From NCBI RefSeq assembly GCF_009805585.1, contig NZ_VHIN01000011.1:1-49770 (forward strand): 49,770 nucleotides of DNA, given 5' to 3'. Origin of the DNA: Glutamicibacter sp. JC586 (GTDB lineage: Bacteria; Actinomycetota; Actinomycetes; Actinomycetales; Micrococcaceae). Position 1 is the first letter of the stretch. Each line of letters starts with the position of its first letter. A program made the translations under genes and the position numbers. This document shows positions 19,997-28,632 of the stretch, piece by piece. Below the pieces are notes generated by a model, which saw only the letters and a program-made list of their open reading frames with translations, searched no databases and was not told the DNA's origin.

Positions 19997-20257
19997 ATGG
20001 GCATTATCGGATGGATCGTTTTGGGACTGATCGCCGGGGCTATCGCCAAGGCCATCAAACCGGGAGAGCAGGGAGGCGGATGGCTTGCCACGCTGCTGCT
20101 GGGCATCGTCGGCGCCCTGGTGGGCGGCTGGATCGGCTCCGCGGTCTTCGATGTGGGAATCAACCAGTTCTGGTCGCTCTCGACCTGGCTGCTGGCCATC
20201 GGCGGTTCGCTCGTGGTCCTGGTCCTCTGGGGGCTACTGACCCGCAAGCGGGCCTAG
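19997..20257 (+). CDS. GlsB/YeaQ/YmgE family membrane protein
   Basis: This 86-residue integral membrane protein has three hydrophobic segments with glycine zippers: IGWIVLGLIAGAIAKAI, LATLLLGIVGALVGGWIG and WLLAIGGSLVVLVLWGLL. It ends in a basic tail (LTRKRA). This is the transglycosylase-associated or GlsB/YeaQ family, common in stress regulons, but the molecular role is not established. The ATG at 19997 was preferred to upstream ATGs because GGGGAAA precedes it. It is followed by a large hairpin. Confidence 0.85.
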   Translation: MGIIGWIVLGLIAGAIAKAIKPGEQGGGWLATLLLGIVGALVGGWIGSAVFDVGINQFWSLSTWLLAIGGSLVVLVLWGLLTRKRA

Positions 20258-20276
20258 CGGACGGCCCACCAAGAGC

Positions 20277-20325
20277 CATGGTAGTGGATGGCGCCAACGC
20301 ATCGTCGGCGCCATCCACTGCCATG
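20277..20325. terminator. Long hairpin between convergent genes
   Basis: A 13-bp perfect stem AGTGGATGGCGCC / GGCGCCATCCACT is extended by CATGG / CCATG past a single mismatch, with an 11-base loop. It lies 20 bases after glsB and between convergent genes, so it probably terminates glsB and perhaps both transcripts. Confidence 0.75.
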
Positions 20326-20400
20326 TTCCCGAGTGGCATCGCAGCAGGTCCGCAGGGCAACGTTCAGCAGCGGCGCGCACCATCCGGAGGCGAGCAATGG

Positions 20401-20688
20401 CTAGTCGCGCGGATCCGGTTGCCCACCGCGTTCCAGCCCCTGCGAGGGCTCCGCGGACTGCGCCGACTCGCCGGCGGTGTCGGCTTCTTCGCGGCTATGC
20501 TCCTGGACCTTTTCGAGCAGGTTCTGCACCTCGCTGGCCCGGCCCGACCAGTACTCGGGTTCCAGGCCAAAGCCATTGGCTGCTTCCTTCGCCAGATCCG
20601 TGAAACCATCACGGTGGTCTTCGAGCGCGTTATTGAGATCTTCGAACTCGTCGTGGCTGACACTGACATCGATGCGCCTGCGCGGCAT
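20401..20688 (-). CDS. Hypothetical charged protein
   Basis: This 95-residue cytoplasmic protein starts with MPRRRIDVSVSHDEFEDL and is rich in Glu, Asp and Ala. The middle is helical (DLAKEAANGFGLEPEYWSG, ASEVQNLLEKVQEHSREE) and the C-terminus is low-complexity and polar. There are no membrane segments and no recognised domain. It is convergent with glsB and lies 150 bases downstream of the MarR gene in the same direction. I do not recognise a family. Confidence 0.55.
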   Translation of the reverse strand: MPRRRIDVSVSHDEFEDLNNALEDHRDGFTDLAKEAANGFGLEPEYWSGRASEVQNLLEKVQEHSREEADTAGESAQSAEPSQGLERGGQPDPRD

Positions 20689-20839
20689 TCAAATCACCCT
20701 AACTTGTGTGAGGTCACCTGTTTCCGTTTGGCTTCAACCTACGCGCGCAGCGGCACTGCGGCATCTGCCTTGAGGTTTTTTCCAGCAACTCGCTGCCTTG
20801 CCCGTCGCGCTCAGGTGGCGCGGGGTTCCAGCGGGCAGG

Positions 20840-21400
20840 TCATGAGGACGCCAGCTTGCTCCCTGGGACATCGCGCAGCTCATGATCGCGTTGCGCCGAC
20901 TGGCCGAGGTCATGCTCATTCCATTCCACACTGGCAATGAGGGCATGCAGGAACTTCGCTGCGGCCCTCCGCTCATCTGCGCTGAGCCCATCGACGGCGG
21001 ACATCATCCGCTCATGCATCTGCTGCAGGGTCTCACGCACCTCGGTGTCGCTGTACCGGGTCGGAACAATGCCCACCGATCTGCGGTCGGCCGGATGCAT
21101 GATCCGTTCGGCGTATCCATCGCGGCAGAGCCGATCAATCAGCGCTGATACCGAGGCATTGGAGATGCCCAGCTCCTCGGCGAAATCGCGCTGGCGAGGC
21201 ACCTCGCCCTTGCGGTGCTCCCTCAAGAGGAAGCGCAGGGCGGTCATGTCGGTCTCATTCATGCCCATGGATCCGCGAGTCTGGGCACGCATTTTCCGCT
21301 CTGCGTCACGGTAGCGGCGCATGAGGTTCAACAGGTCAACGGCTTCCGGAGCCGATTGGCCCTCACCATACCAATATCCACTGGCCTCATAGCGACTCAT
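20840..21400 (-). CDS. MarR-family transcriptional regulator
   Basis: This 186-residue protein has a winged helix-turn-helix core: TDMTALRFLLREHRKG, RDFAEELGISNASVSALIDRL, then the wing GYAERIMHPADRRSVGIVPT and the C-terminal dimer helices. The ATG at 21400 follows GAAGGGAG. A longer form starting at 21457 is not supported. It faces the gene at 21573 across a gap that contains a near-perfect palindrome, so it probably represses itself and that gene. The ligand is unknown. Confidence 0.88.
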   Translation of the reverse strand: MSRYEASGYWYGEGQSAPEAVDLLNLMRRYRDAERKMRAQTRGSMGMNETDMTALRFLLREHRKGEVPRQRDFAEELGISNASVSALIDRLCRDGYAERIMHPADRRSVGIVPTRYSDTEVRETLQQMHERMMSAVDGLSADERRAAAKFLHALIASVEWNEHDLGQSAQRDHELRDVPGSKLASS

Positions 21401-21500
21401 GAGAACTCCCTTCCTCGGATACGAGCACAATACCCAAGAGTCTTGCCGGCCTTCCACTGATTCTTGTGAAATTCCAGCTTGCGTCTCCTGAAAAAAATAA

Positions 21501-21531
21501 TGTAGTCTGCCTAATAGTTAGACAGTCTACA
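21501..21531. promoter_or_regulatory. Palindrome, candidate MarR operator
   Basis: TGTAGtCTGcCTAA and TTAGaCAGtCTACA form an inverted repeat matching at 12 of 14 positions around a 3-base centre. It lies in the AT-rich gap between the divergent MarR gene and the gene at 21573, in the position expected for an operator controlling both. Confidence 0.65.
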
Positions 21532-21572
21532 TATATTCTACTACGAAACAGCGAAGAGTGCCGGAGCGCAGG

Positions 21573-22031
21573 ATGAAAGAGCATTTAGCAGTTCCCGCAG
21601 ATACGAGTACTACGGGCCACGAAGCATGGATCACAAGGATGCAGAACATCGCATCCTTCGGCACCCAGGAGTGCAGAAGCAGAAGCACGGTGCATTCGGC
21701 GATCTGCACCATCCAGGGCACACCTGACAAGCTGATTGTCAATTTAGCCTGCACCGCGACGGGCGAAGAAGATGTCACCGAGCTCATGCAGTACGTCAAT
21801 GACACCTTGTTGCCGCAGATGGAGCGGCTGCTGGGCATCCAGTTCGAGGTGCGGAACCTGCAGTTCGCGGTGGCCGGCCGGGAAAATCTCCTGACACAAC
21901 CCGAAGACCTGGACAAGGCCGATGCCTCCACAGATTGGCTGGATGACCCCTTCGCCACCCCGACCCTGAACCCCACCCAAGGCTGGCGGCCGGAGACAGG
22001 AGGAAAATCCGCGGATTTGAGCATGGCCTAG
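21573..22031 (+). CDS. Soluble AmaP/Asp23-like protein of unknown function
   Basis: This 152-residue protein has no signal peptide and no membrane segment. The centre reads RSTVHSAICTIQGTPDKLIV, then VTELMQYVNDTLLPQMERLL, GIQFEVRNLQFAVAG. This pattern of a strand, a long helix with L-PQME-LG, and a final strand resembles the C-terminal domain of the AmaP-like protein encoded at 40943 (RDVLIPQMEQALGARF). It may be a soluble paralogue. The ATG at 21573 follows GGAG at seven bases; a GTG at 21558 would add five residues. It is divergent from MarR and probably repressed by it. Confidence 0.6.
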   Translation: MKEHLAVPADTSTTGHEAWITRMQNIASFGTQECRSRSTVHSAICTIQGTPDKLIVNLACTATGEEDVTELMQYVNDTLLPQMERLLGIQFEVRNLQFAVAGRENLLTQPEDLDKADASTDWLDDPFATPTLNPTQGWRPETGGKSADLSMA

Positions 22032-22163
22032 GCCCGCCAGGGCCAGTGCGGAGCGTTCGGCTCTGCACGCACACAGGGTGATCGACGAGGCTCCGGCCCG
22101 TCGAAACCGCACCCCGCGCAGCACCATATTCACTGAGGAATGCAAGAAAGGGAAGTATCTACA

Positions 22164-22634
22164 ATGCCAGGTCGTATTGCCAGAACCCAGACCGCTGTCA
22201 GGGTCGCCGATTTTCTCGCCACCCGTGAGGGCAAGTCCCACCTAGCTTCTTTTGGCTGGGCCCCGGGCATGCCCATCGTGATGACCCGTCCCAACGAACC
22301 ACTGCATGACGTGATGGCGATGGTCTCCGTCCACGGCCGGGCGGCGCTGGTCGCCATGCTCGACCCGCGCAGCGAAGAACTGCGCATGCTGCACATCACC
22401 ACCCCGCAATCGGCGCTGCGTGTTGTTGCACCTTCCGCCGACTCCACCACCATCGGCGCGTTCTTCGACCGGGTCGCATCGGCGACCATTGCCGAATTCC
22501 GCGTGAAATTCTGGCAGCACACCGCCGTGGCCCACGTGATTCCTTCCTGTCCCGCCATGCACAGTTCCGGCGCCGCCAGCAATAGATACCAGCTGCCATC
22601 GCGGCCAGCCTTGGCAACCGCCGGCGTGCAGTAG
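22164..22634 (+). CDS. Hypothetical protein
   Basis: This 156-residue protein starts at ATG 22164 with AAGGGAAG upstream. It lies 132 bases after the AmaP-like gene in the same direction and is followed by a strong terminator, so the two may form one unit under MarR control. The sequence mixes helices and strands (TAVRVADFLATREGKSHLAS, RAALVAMLDPRSEELRML, TIGAFFDRVASATIAEFR). There is no membrane segment and no motif I recognise. It is about as likely to be a regulator or accessory protein as an enzyme. Confidence 0.6.
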   Translation: MPGRIARTQTAVRVADFLATREGKSHLASFGWAPGMPIVMTRPNEPLHDVMAMVSVHGRAALVAMLDPRSEELRMLHITTPQSALRVVAPSADSTTIGAFFDRVASATIAEFRVKFWQHTAVAHVIPSCPAMHSSGAASNRYQLPSRPALATAGVQ

Positions 22635-22663
22635 CCAGCATTGCGCTTCCCCGGCACCATCGC

Positions 22664-22703
22664 GTGGACAGCTCCCAGCCATTAAGCGGCGGGAGCTGTC
22701 CAC
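22664..22703. terminator. Terminator between convergent genes
   Basis: A perfect 13-bp stem GTGGACAGCTCCC / GGGAGCTGTCCAC with a 14-base loop is followed by CGTTGTCTTGT. It lies 30 bases past the hypothetical gene and before the end of the photolyase gene. Confidence 0.8.
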
Positions 22704-22812
22704 CGTTGTCTTGTGCAGAAAAGTCTTGTGCAGAAAACTGGCGACCGCGCCCCGTCCTGCGCAGCGCAGCCGCCGTGCGAGGCACTCCCGGCCCCGGGCG
22801 CTCGCCCCCGAA

Positions 22813-24216
22813 TTACTGGTCTTGAACAGATTTCATGTGCTGGTAGGCATCGAGCGCCGCCTGCCGTGATTCCTTCAGATCCACCAGCGGTTCAACGGCC
22901 AACGGAGCGTAGCGGGTCACATAGCTGCCCGAGGGGTCGAATTTCTTGGCTTGCAGTTCTGGATTGAACACCCTGAAATAGGGCGCGGCGTCGGCGCCGC
23001 TGCCGGCCACCCACTGCCAGTTGGCGGTATTGCTCGCCAGGTCCGCGTCCACCAAGGTGTCCCAGAACCATTGCTCGCCGACTCTCCAATGCAGCCCCAG
23101 ATTCTTGACCAGCAAGCTTGCCGTCACCATGCGCACGCGATTATGCATCCAGCCGGTCTGCCACAACTGGGCCATCCCGGCATCCACCAACGCGAATCCG
23201 GTGCGGCCCCGCCGCCAGGCCGTGGCCAGGTGCGCCGCCCGGGCCGAATCCTCGGGCCAGGCCCAATCAAAATCATCAAACTCCGCCCGCAGGTTCTCGG
23301 TGGGCAGTTCCGGGTGATGGTAGTAGAGGTGCCAGCAGAAATCCCGCCAGGCCACCTGGCGGCGCAATCCCAACGCACCCTCGGCGGCCCCCGGGGTGCG
23401 TTGGGCCAACGTACTGAGCTCGTGCCACAGCTGGTGCGCGCTGAGGTGCCCCCAACGCAGCGCCGGAGACAGCGCGGAGGTCCCATCGCGGTCCGGGCGA
23501 TCATGCAGGTCCTGGTAATCCCGGGCGATCTCGTCGAGCACAGTTTCCAGGCGCTCATGGGCCGCCGGTTCCCCTGGCGTCCATGCTTCGGCCAGGCCGG
23601 TGGACCAATCCGGCGAGGTGGGCAGCAAGTCCCAGCTCTCCAGATCTTCGCCGGGCGGCGTCTTTCCCTGCGGCGCGGCCTGCCGTTGCGGCGCCGGTTG
23701 GGGTGGGCGGATGTCGGCGGCGCACAAGGCCTTATGGAACGGGGTGAACACCTTGTAGCCGGTGCCTGATTGGGTCAGCAGCTCCCACGGTTCGTGCAGC
23801 AGGGTCCCGGCATAGCTGTGCGCAGGTATCCCGGCTTCGCCCAAGGTGCTCTTGAGTTCGGTGTCGACGGCGCGCTCGGCCTGGCCATAGCGCCGGTTCC
23901 AGTGCACCGTAGCCACGGCGCCCTCGGCGACCACCTCCTGGAGGATCTCCACCGTGGCTCCGCGCCGCAGCACCAGCGGAATGCCGAGTTCCTCGAGCGA
24001 GGCGCGCAGGCTCACCAGTGCGTGGTGCAACCACCAGCGCGCCGCACCGCCCAGCGGCCTGATCCCGGCAGAATCCTCGTCCAAGATGTACAGGCCCACC
24101 ACCGGGCCCGCGTCGCGGGCCGCCAACAGCGCCGGATGGTCTGCGGTGCGCAAGTCATCGCGGAAGAGCACTAGCTGGTAGCCCTGGGGCTGATCATGGC
24201 TGCGGCTGGAGTTCAT
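22813..24216 (-). CDS. phrB: Deoxyribodipyrimidine photolyase
   Basis: This 467-residue light-dependent DNA repair enzyme splits cyclobutane pyrimidine dimers. The N-terminal alpha/beta antenna domain begins QLVLFRDDLRTADHPALLA. The C-terminal FAD domain carries the family signatures FALVDAGMAQLWQTGWMHNR, VRMVTASLLVKNLGLHWR, and DTLVDADLASNTANWQWVAG with the conserved Asn and Trp residues. The start ATG at 24216 gives a protein of normal length. A longer reading from 24324 adds 36 unsupported residues. No partner gene is adjacent. Confidence 0.93.
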   Translation of the reverse strand: MNSSRSHDQPQGYQLVLFRDDLRTADHPALLAARDAGPVVGLYILDEDSAGIRPLGGAARWWLHHALVSLRASLEELGIPLVLRRGATVEILQEVVAEGAVATVHWNRRYGQAERAVDTELKSTLGEAGIPAHSYAGTLLHEPWELLTQSGTGYKVFTPFHKALCAADIRPPQPAPQRQAAPQGKTPPGEDLESWDLLPTSPDWSTGLAEAWTPGEPAAHERLETVLDEIARDYQDLHDRPDRDGTSALSPALRWGHLSAHQLWHELSTLAQRTPGAAEGALGLRRQVAWRDFCWHLYYHHPELPTENLRAEFDDFDWAWPEDSARAAHLATAWRRGRTGFALVDAGMAQLWQTGWMHNRVRMVTASLLVKNLGLHWRVGEQWFWDTLVDADLASNTANWQWVAGSGADAAPYFRVFNPELQAKKFDPSGSYVTRYAPLAVEPLVDLKESRQAALDAYQHMKSVQDQ

Positions 24217-24372
24217 ACAGCCAGCGTAGATTAACCGCGGAACCTGCACCGCGAACCTGTGTACTAGCAGGGTGCGGTGCTTCCAGCGGCCGCTACTGCG
24301 CGACATCGGCACAGGCCAGTTCATAGACTCGTGGGTGAACGCATACTCACCGACCTGAAAGGAGTTCCGCCC

Positions 24373-24600
24373 ATGAAGGTCACCCCAAGGAACAACCGGC
24401 TCTCCTGGCTGCTCGTCGTTGGATCGGGCCTGGTCGTGCTCGTGCTGTCGGCACTGCGGCTGGCCGACGCTACCGGCTCCCCATCGACCTCGATAACGGG
24501 CTCAATCGTGCAGCTGGTGATCGGGGCCTTCGTCACTGCGCTGGGCCTATGGCAGTTGCGCCCACCGAAGCAAGAACGCCCCGATGCTGACCAGCAGTAG
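24373..24600 (+). CDS. Small two-segment membrane protein
   Basis: This 75-residue protein has a good ribosome site (AAAGGAG, 8 bases before ATG). It has a basic N-terminus (MKVTPRNNR), two hydrophobic segments (LSWLLVVGSGLVVLVLSAL and SIVQLVIGAFVTALGLWQL) and a charged polar tail. No family is recognised. It is divergent from the photolyase gene and directly precedes a peroxidase remnant. Confidence 0.6.
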   Translation: MKVTPRNNRLSWLLVVGSGLVVLVLSALRLADATGSPSTSITGSIVQLVIGAFVTALGLWQLRPPKQERPDADQQ

Positions 24601-24602
24601 CC

Positions 24603-25122
24603 TCGGCCCGGCTGACCCAGGGCGAGGCGGCCCTGGCGGATACCGAACCCGGATTGGGGACGGTGTCGGCCCGCTTGAACTTCACCTTCGACTTCGGCCC
24701 AAAGCTGGTGGAGATGGCTAGTTCCTCTGCGGCAGACATTCAGCCGCTGCCTAAGTTCAGCATCGATCGGCTGCAGGAGCGCTGGAATGATGGGGATCTG
24801 CTCCTGCATCTGGGCTCGGATGACCCCTTCACACTCGCTCACGCCCAGCGCATGCTCTTAAAGGATGCCCGCAGCTTCTGCGAGGTGAAATGGGTGCAAA
24901 CCGGGCTCCGTCGCTCGCGGGGCTCTGAAGCCAGCGGGACGACGATGCGCAACCTGTTCGGACAGGTCGACGGGACCGTGAACCCGGCACCGGCCATTGA
25001 TGATTTCACGTCTCTGGTGTGGAATGAGGACAGCAGCACCAACATGGTGATCCGCCGCATCCACATGGATGTTGACACCTGGGATGAGTTGGATCGATCC
25101 GGCCGGGAATTCAGCGTCGGGT
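24603..25122 (+). pseudogene. Fragment of a DyP-type peroxidase gene
   Basis: The reading frame from about 24606 translates as the middle of a DyP-type haem peroxidase: LGTVSARLNFTFDFGPKLVE, PLPKFSIDRLQERWNDGDLL, LHLGSDDPFTLAHAQRMLLK, the distal-site motif FGQVDGTVNPAP with its conserved Asp, and RRIHMDVDTWDELDRSGREF. The twin-arginine N-terminus and the C-terminal third with the haem His are missing. Homology stops at FSVG near 25120 and the rest of the frame to 25205 is unrelated. The fragment is an internal remnant and cannot bind haem normally. Confidence 0.8.
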
Positions 25123-25467
25123 GCTGCGCCCGCGTCAGTGTGTTCGTAGCGTCGCGGTGGTTTCGCACCACGCAGCAGGCGATGCGGCCGTTCGCGGTCC
25201 GCTAAGAAGAAACGGTCTTCATGGCGGCGCAACGCTCTGAAAGAAGCTTCCCAGATTGGCCCAGCCGACCCGCGCAAAACCTATGCATATCGTACATGCT
25301 GGAACACCCGCGCATTCCCAAAAAATGCAGGAAAACACAATGCAGGTAGCATTCGACTAAAGAATCGGTAGTGCCTTGGTGAACACAGCTTTCGATTCCG
25401 AGATCTTCCTGACAAGTGCGCATTTAGATGGATACAGTTCTCTGCAGGCCGTTGCGAGGACAGCCTG
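25123..25467. other. Gap between the DyP remnant and the GGDEF gene
   Basis: About 345 bases without a supported gene. The first 80 bases continue an open frame after the peroxidase fragment but match nothing I recognise. The rest is ordinary intergenic sequence with no clear hairpin. Confidence 0.4.
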
Positions 25468-26436
25468 TTAGCTGTTTTTCCTGGCTTGATCGCGACACTG
25501 GTATTTCTGCTGATACATTAAGGCATCAGCCGCGGCAATACACTGATCAATGTTGGTGGTACCTGGCTGTGCTGAATAGAATCCCATGGCTGAAGGAATC
25601 CCTGCCTCTTCCAAGGACTCTCTGAATACTGAGAAATAAGCTTCTGTCTGGGATGGAGCTACTCCGTTGGCCAAAATCATGAACTCATCACCCCCATATC
25701 GAGCGACGCGGCAGGACTCGGTGCTTTTACTTCTCAGGATCTCACCAGCGCGCTGCAACAATAGATCCCCAGCTGCATGACCCTGGCTGTCATTGACCTG
25801 CTTAAGCCCATTGAGGTCAATCACAGCAACCGAGACGGAATCGCCAAAAGCGTCGAGACGTTCTTGCGCATCACTGGTGATCTTGTCCCAGCCGCGTCGG
25901 TTCAACAGACCAGTCAAAGCATCTGTTTGCGCCAAGGCATCAGATAGCTCACTATTTCTTCGCTCTCTATCAGCTACTCTAGCTAACTTCAATTGGGCAG
26001 ATAGAAGTGAACTGATGAGGGCAACGAGTTCTTCATCTATTGCCTCCCCTTCAGTGAGCGGATCGGTGCGCACCCCGCACAGGACACCAAACATCTCACC
26101 CCGGTCATCATTGATGGTGTACCCGGCATAGGCCCCTACCTCGACTGAAACTCGCATACACGAATAGTCAGGATCTAGCTGCGTATTGTTCACAATATGC
26201 GCAGCGCCATTGGCCATTCGACTGCATAAAGATTCCTTCCACTCAACACGTTGACCGGTTTTGAGCAACTGATCTGGTTGCACGTGCAAGTGGACCTGCT
26301 CTCCATCGATTACGCGAGAAACTGACCAATCTGTCAGCGGGGTATGCATTTTGAGGTAAGAAATAGCCTGTTCAGCCGAATCTGTGAATATCTGAGCACC
26401 ATTAAATACCTGTGCATCTTTCGCAATGCGTGTCAT
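25468..26436 (-). CDS. GAF-GGDEF diguanylate cyclase
   Basis: This 322-residue cytoplasmic protein probably makes cyclic di-GMP from two GTP. Residues about 15-155 form a GAF-like sensor domain (AISYLKMHTPLTDWSVSRVI, AGYTINDDRGEMFGVLCGV). A short coiled linker (LKLARVADRERRNSELSDAL) leads to the cyclase domain: LTGLLNRRGWD, VAVIDLNGLKQVNDSQGHAA and the active-site RYGGDEFMI, all intact. No EAL domain follows. The ATG at 26436 is used. It is a single-gene unit immediately beside the IS3 remnant. Confidence 0.9.
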   Translation of the reverse strand: MTRIAKDAQVFNGAQIFTDSAEQAISYLKMHTPLTDWSVSRVIDGEQVHLHVQPDQLLKTGQRVEWKESLCSRMANGAAHIVNNTQLDPDYSCMRVSVEVGAYAGYTINDDRGEMFGVLCGVRTDPLTEGEAIDEELVALISSLLSAQLKLARVADRERRNSELSDALAQTDALTGLLNRRGWDKITSDAQERLDAFGDSVSVAVIDLNGLKQVNDSQGHAAGDLLLQRAGEILRSKSTESCRVARYGGDEFMILANGVAPSQTEAYFSVFRESLEEAGIPSAMGFYSAQPGTTNIDQCIAAADALMYQQKYQCRDQARKNS

Positions 26437-26632
26437 TTTAGGCCTTAACCTCCATGCGGCTCAGGCGATAACACCCTCAGAGCACCATACGAAATTATTG
26501 AAACTTATACTTTCAACGAGAATAGGGATCCTGTGTGAAACCGATTCCTGGTACATAGGATAACAACCATCAGGTGCTGAATTGATGTATGTCCTCTCTA
26601 TTTCCCACCAGAACCGTTCCCTGTCTGTCAGT

Positions 26633-26648
26633 GTTGAGTGAGACCACC
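26633..26648 (+). repeat. IS3 left terminal inverted repeat
   Basis: GTTGAGTGAGACCACC matches the inverted right end at 14 of 16 bases, with the last eleven bases (GTGAGACCACC) perfect. Confidence 0.75.
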
Positions 26649-26761
26649 CCTTCATAGCAACACCCCTCACCCGAAGACAAGGCGAGAACCAGGAAACACT
26701 CCACACCATGAGCACCACCAACCTCCACCACCCTGCGGGTTCACTGCCAGAGAATAGAACC

Positions 26762-27152
26762 ATGGACTCTTCTGTACGCCCGGACCAGCCCAAACGCCGA
26801 ACCATCAACCCCGCACAGAAACTCGCGTACCTCAACGGGTACGAGCAAGCCATTGAACATGGTGAAGGCGGTGGCTACCTGCGCGCCAACGGGATCTACT
26901 CCTCACAAATCGCGGAATGGCGCAAGCTACGCGAAGCGGGCATCCTCGAAGGAAATACAGTCAGGGTGAGCAAGCAGTCCACTCGGACAGGCAAGGGAAC
27001 ATTGAGTAAAGAACAAGCTGAAATTGCACGGCTGAAAAAAACTGTTGGCGGCCCGTGACGCGCAACTAGCGAACACGCAAACTGCGTTAGACATCATGGG
27101 AAAAGCACACGCGCTCTTGGAGCAAATCTCGAAGAGCGCGGATTCCGAATAG
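26762..27152 (+). pseudogene. IS3 orfA (helix-turn-helix), frameshifted
   Basis: OrfA of an IS3 element would supply the DNA-binding part of the transposase. It reads NPAQKLAYLNGYEQAIEHGE, GGYLRANGIYSSQIAEWRKL and KEQAEIARLKKTV, then hits a stop because of an extra G near 27049. The natural continuation AARDAQLANTQTALDIMGKA, LLEQISKSADSE resumes one frame over and ends at 27150-27152. An ATG at 26708 in the same frame would give a longer N-terminus. Confidence 0.75.
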
Positions 27153-28187
27153 GCTCTCGTGCGTTGCTGAAGAACGTCTATGACCAACTTGTTGAGGCAG
27201 GGATCTCCACCAGGAAAGCCAGTGCACTGGCCGGAGTCAGTAGGGCCGCGATGCACCGTCAACGCGCAGCCCGGCTGTCCCCAGTGAAACGGGTTGATGC
27301 GCCACGTCCAGCACCACCGAACAAGCTAACATCTGTTGAAGAAGCAGTGGTTCTTGAAACGTTGAATAGTGACCGTTTCGTTGATCAAGCACCGGAACAG
27401 ATCTTTGCGGTACTGCTGGGTGAAGGAACTTATTTGTGCTCAGTATCAACGATGTATCGGTTGCTACGCCGGGAGAAGCAAGTGCTAGAACGGGGCCGTC
27501 AGGCACGACATCCTGCACGGAAAGTGCCGGAGTTGGTGGCGTACCAGCCTGGTGAGGTGTTCTCGTGGGACATCACCAAACTCGCTGGCCCTTCTAAGGG
27601 AGCGTATTTTGATGCGTACGTGATGATTGATATTTACTCCCGCTACATTGTTGGGTGCGAAGTGCATGCCCGGGAGTCAGGATTATTGGTGCAGGCGTTC
27701 ATGAAAAACGTGTTTGCTACTGATCAGGTGCCGTTGGTGGTTCATGCTGACCGTGGCACCTCGATGACGTCGAAACCGGTCGCGTCGCTACTTTCTGATT
27801 TAGATGTCTTGCGGTCGCACTCACGTCCGAAAGTCAGTACTGACAACCCGTATTCAGAAGTCTGGTTCAAGACGTTGAAGTAGATGCCGGTGTTTCCTGA
27901 ACGGTTTGGTTCGTTGGAAGGCGCCCGGGGATTTCATGGGCAGGTTTGTTCAGGCGTACAACACTGAGCATCGTCATTCCGGGCTGCGGTTTCATACGCC
28001 GGCGGACGTGCATTTCGGGATGACTGGGCACGTGGATGATCAGCGGTTAGCTGAGTTGGAGGCGGCGTGGGCTGAGCATCCTGAACGGTTTGGGAAGAAC
28101 CAGTTACCGAAGAAAATGATGTTGCCTGACGCGGCGTGGATTAATGAACCGATTAAGCAGGGAGAAGGGAAGATGATGGTCGTCTAA
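27131..28187 (+). pseudogene. IS3 orfB (DDE integrase), broken by stop and frameshift
   Basis: OrfB, the catalytic part of an IS3 transposase, overlaps the end of orfA as expected for a frameshift-made fusion (EERGFRIGSRALLKNVYDQL). The DDE residues are visible in FSWDITKLAG, VVHADRGTSM and NPYSEVWFKTLK. A TAG at 27881-27883 replaces the usual Tyr codon after FKTLK. Further on, an extra T near 27935 shifts the frame before MGRFVQAYNTEHRHSGLRFH. The C-terminus then runs normally to 28187. The gene is dead. Confidence 0.85.
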
Positions 28188-28192
28188 GCACT

Positions 28193-28208
28193 GGTGGTCT
28201 CACTTGAC
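28193..28208 (-). repeat. IS3 right terminal inverted repeat
   Basis: GGTGGTCTCACTTGAC is the inverted partner of the repeat at 26633-26648. Confidence 0.75.
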
Positions 28209-28632
28209 TTGAAAATTTCCAAACTAGGCATATCTCACTCCCTACGGACCTAATTCTTCATTGTCCGCGGGTCTACTGCTCCGCCGTTTGTTCTCGCCGG
28301 TCGTCCTGACACGGTCAAAGCTTGGTAAGCCGAGTAGTGATGGTCATGCATCGGATGCAAATAAAGTCTTCAGAACTTTACATAACGTCAATTATCCGCT
28401 TTAACCGAGAGGATCGAAGGTAATTCCTGACCTCCAGTCCAGCGATGCGCCTGCGCTGCCGCATCTAGACCTGTACTACAGCGATAGGGGATCGACTCAG
28501 AGAACACCCCTTATGCACACAATTTAGATTCTCGGCCACGGTCTCGACGATCCCTATAACAGCGATGAAGCGACTCGACAGCTGACTTTACGCAATAGTT
28601 GTACCGCAGGTTCTTCTCGACACAAAATGGTA
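28209..28632. other. Gap between the IS and the LRR protein gene
   Basis: About 420 bases without any supported gene, RNA or strong hairpin. It contains the downstream region of the LRR protein gene. I see nothing recognisable in it. Confidence 0.4.

Larger units (their letters stand above)
26633..28208 (+). mobile_element. Degenerate IS3-family insertion sequence
   Basis: The terminal inverted repeats are GTTGAGTGAGACCACC at 26633-26648 and GGTGGTCTCACTTGAC at 28193-28208, matching at 14 of 16 positions. They enclose two overlapping transposase frames in IS3 order. The element has lost activity through at least three coding lesions: one frameshift in orfA, and a nonsense codon plus a frameshift in orfB. 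No clear target duplication was found next to the ends. Confidence 0.8.

Noticed and set aside
20011-20940. Long open frame of 309 codons on the plus strand
   Set aside because: It runs across the glsB gene, the terminator hairpin at 20277-20325 and the antisense of the gene at 20401-20688, and has no ribosome site or domain. It is a high-GC shadow frame.
26461-26853. Open frame of 130 codons on the minus strand
   Set aside because: It crosses the IS3 left terminal repeat and the start of orfA and has no family resemblance.
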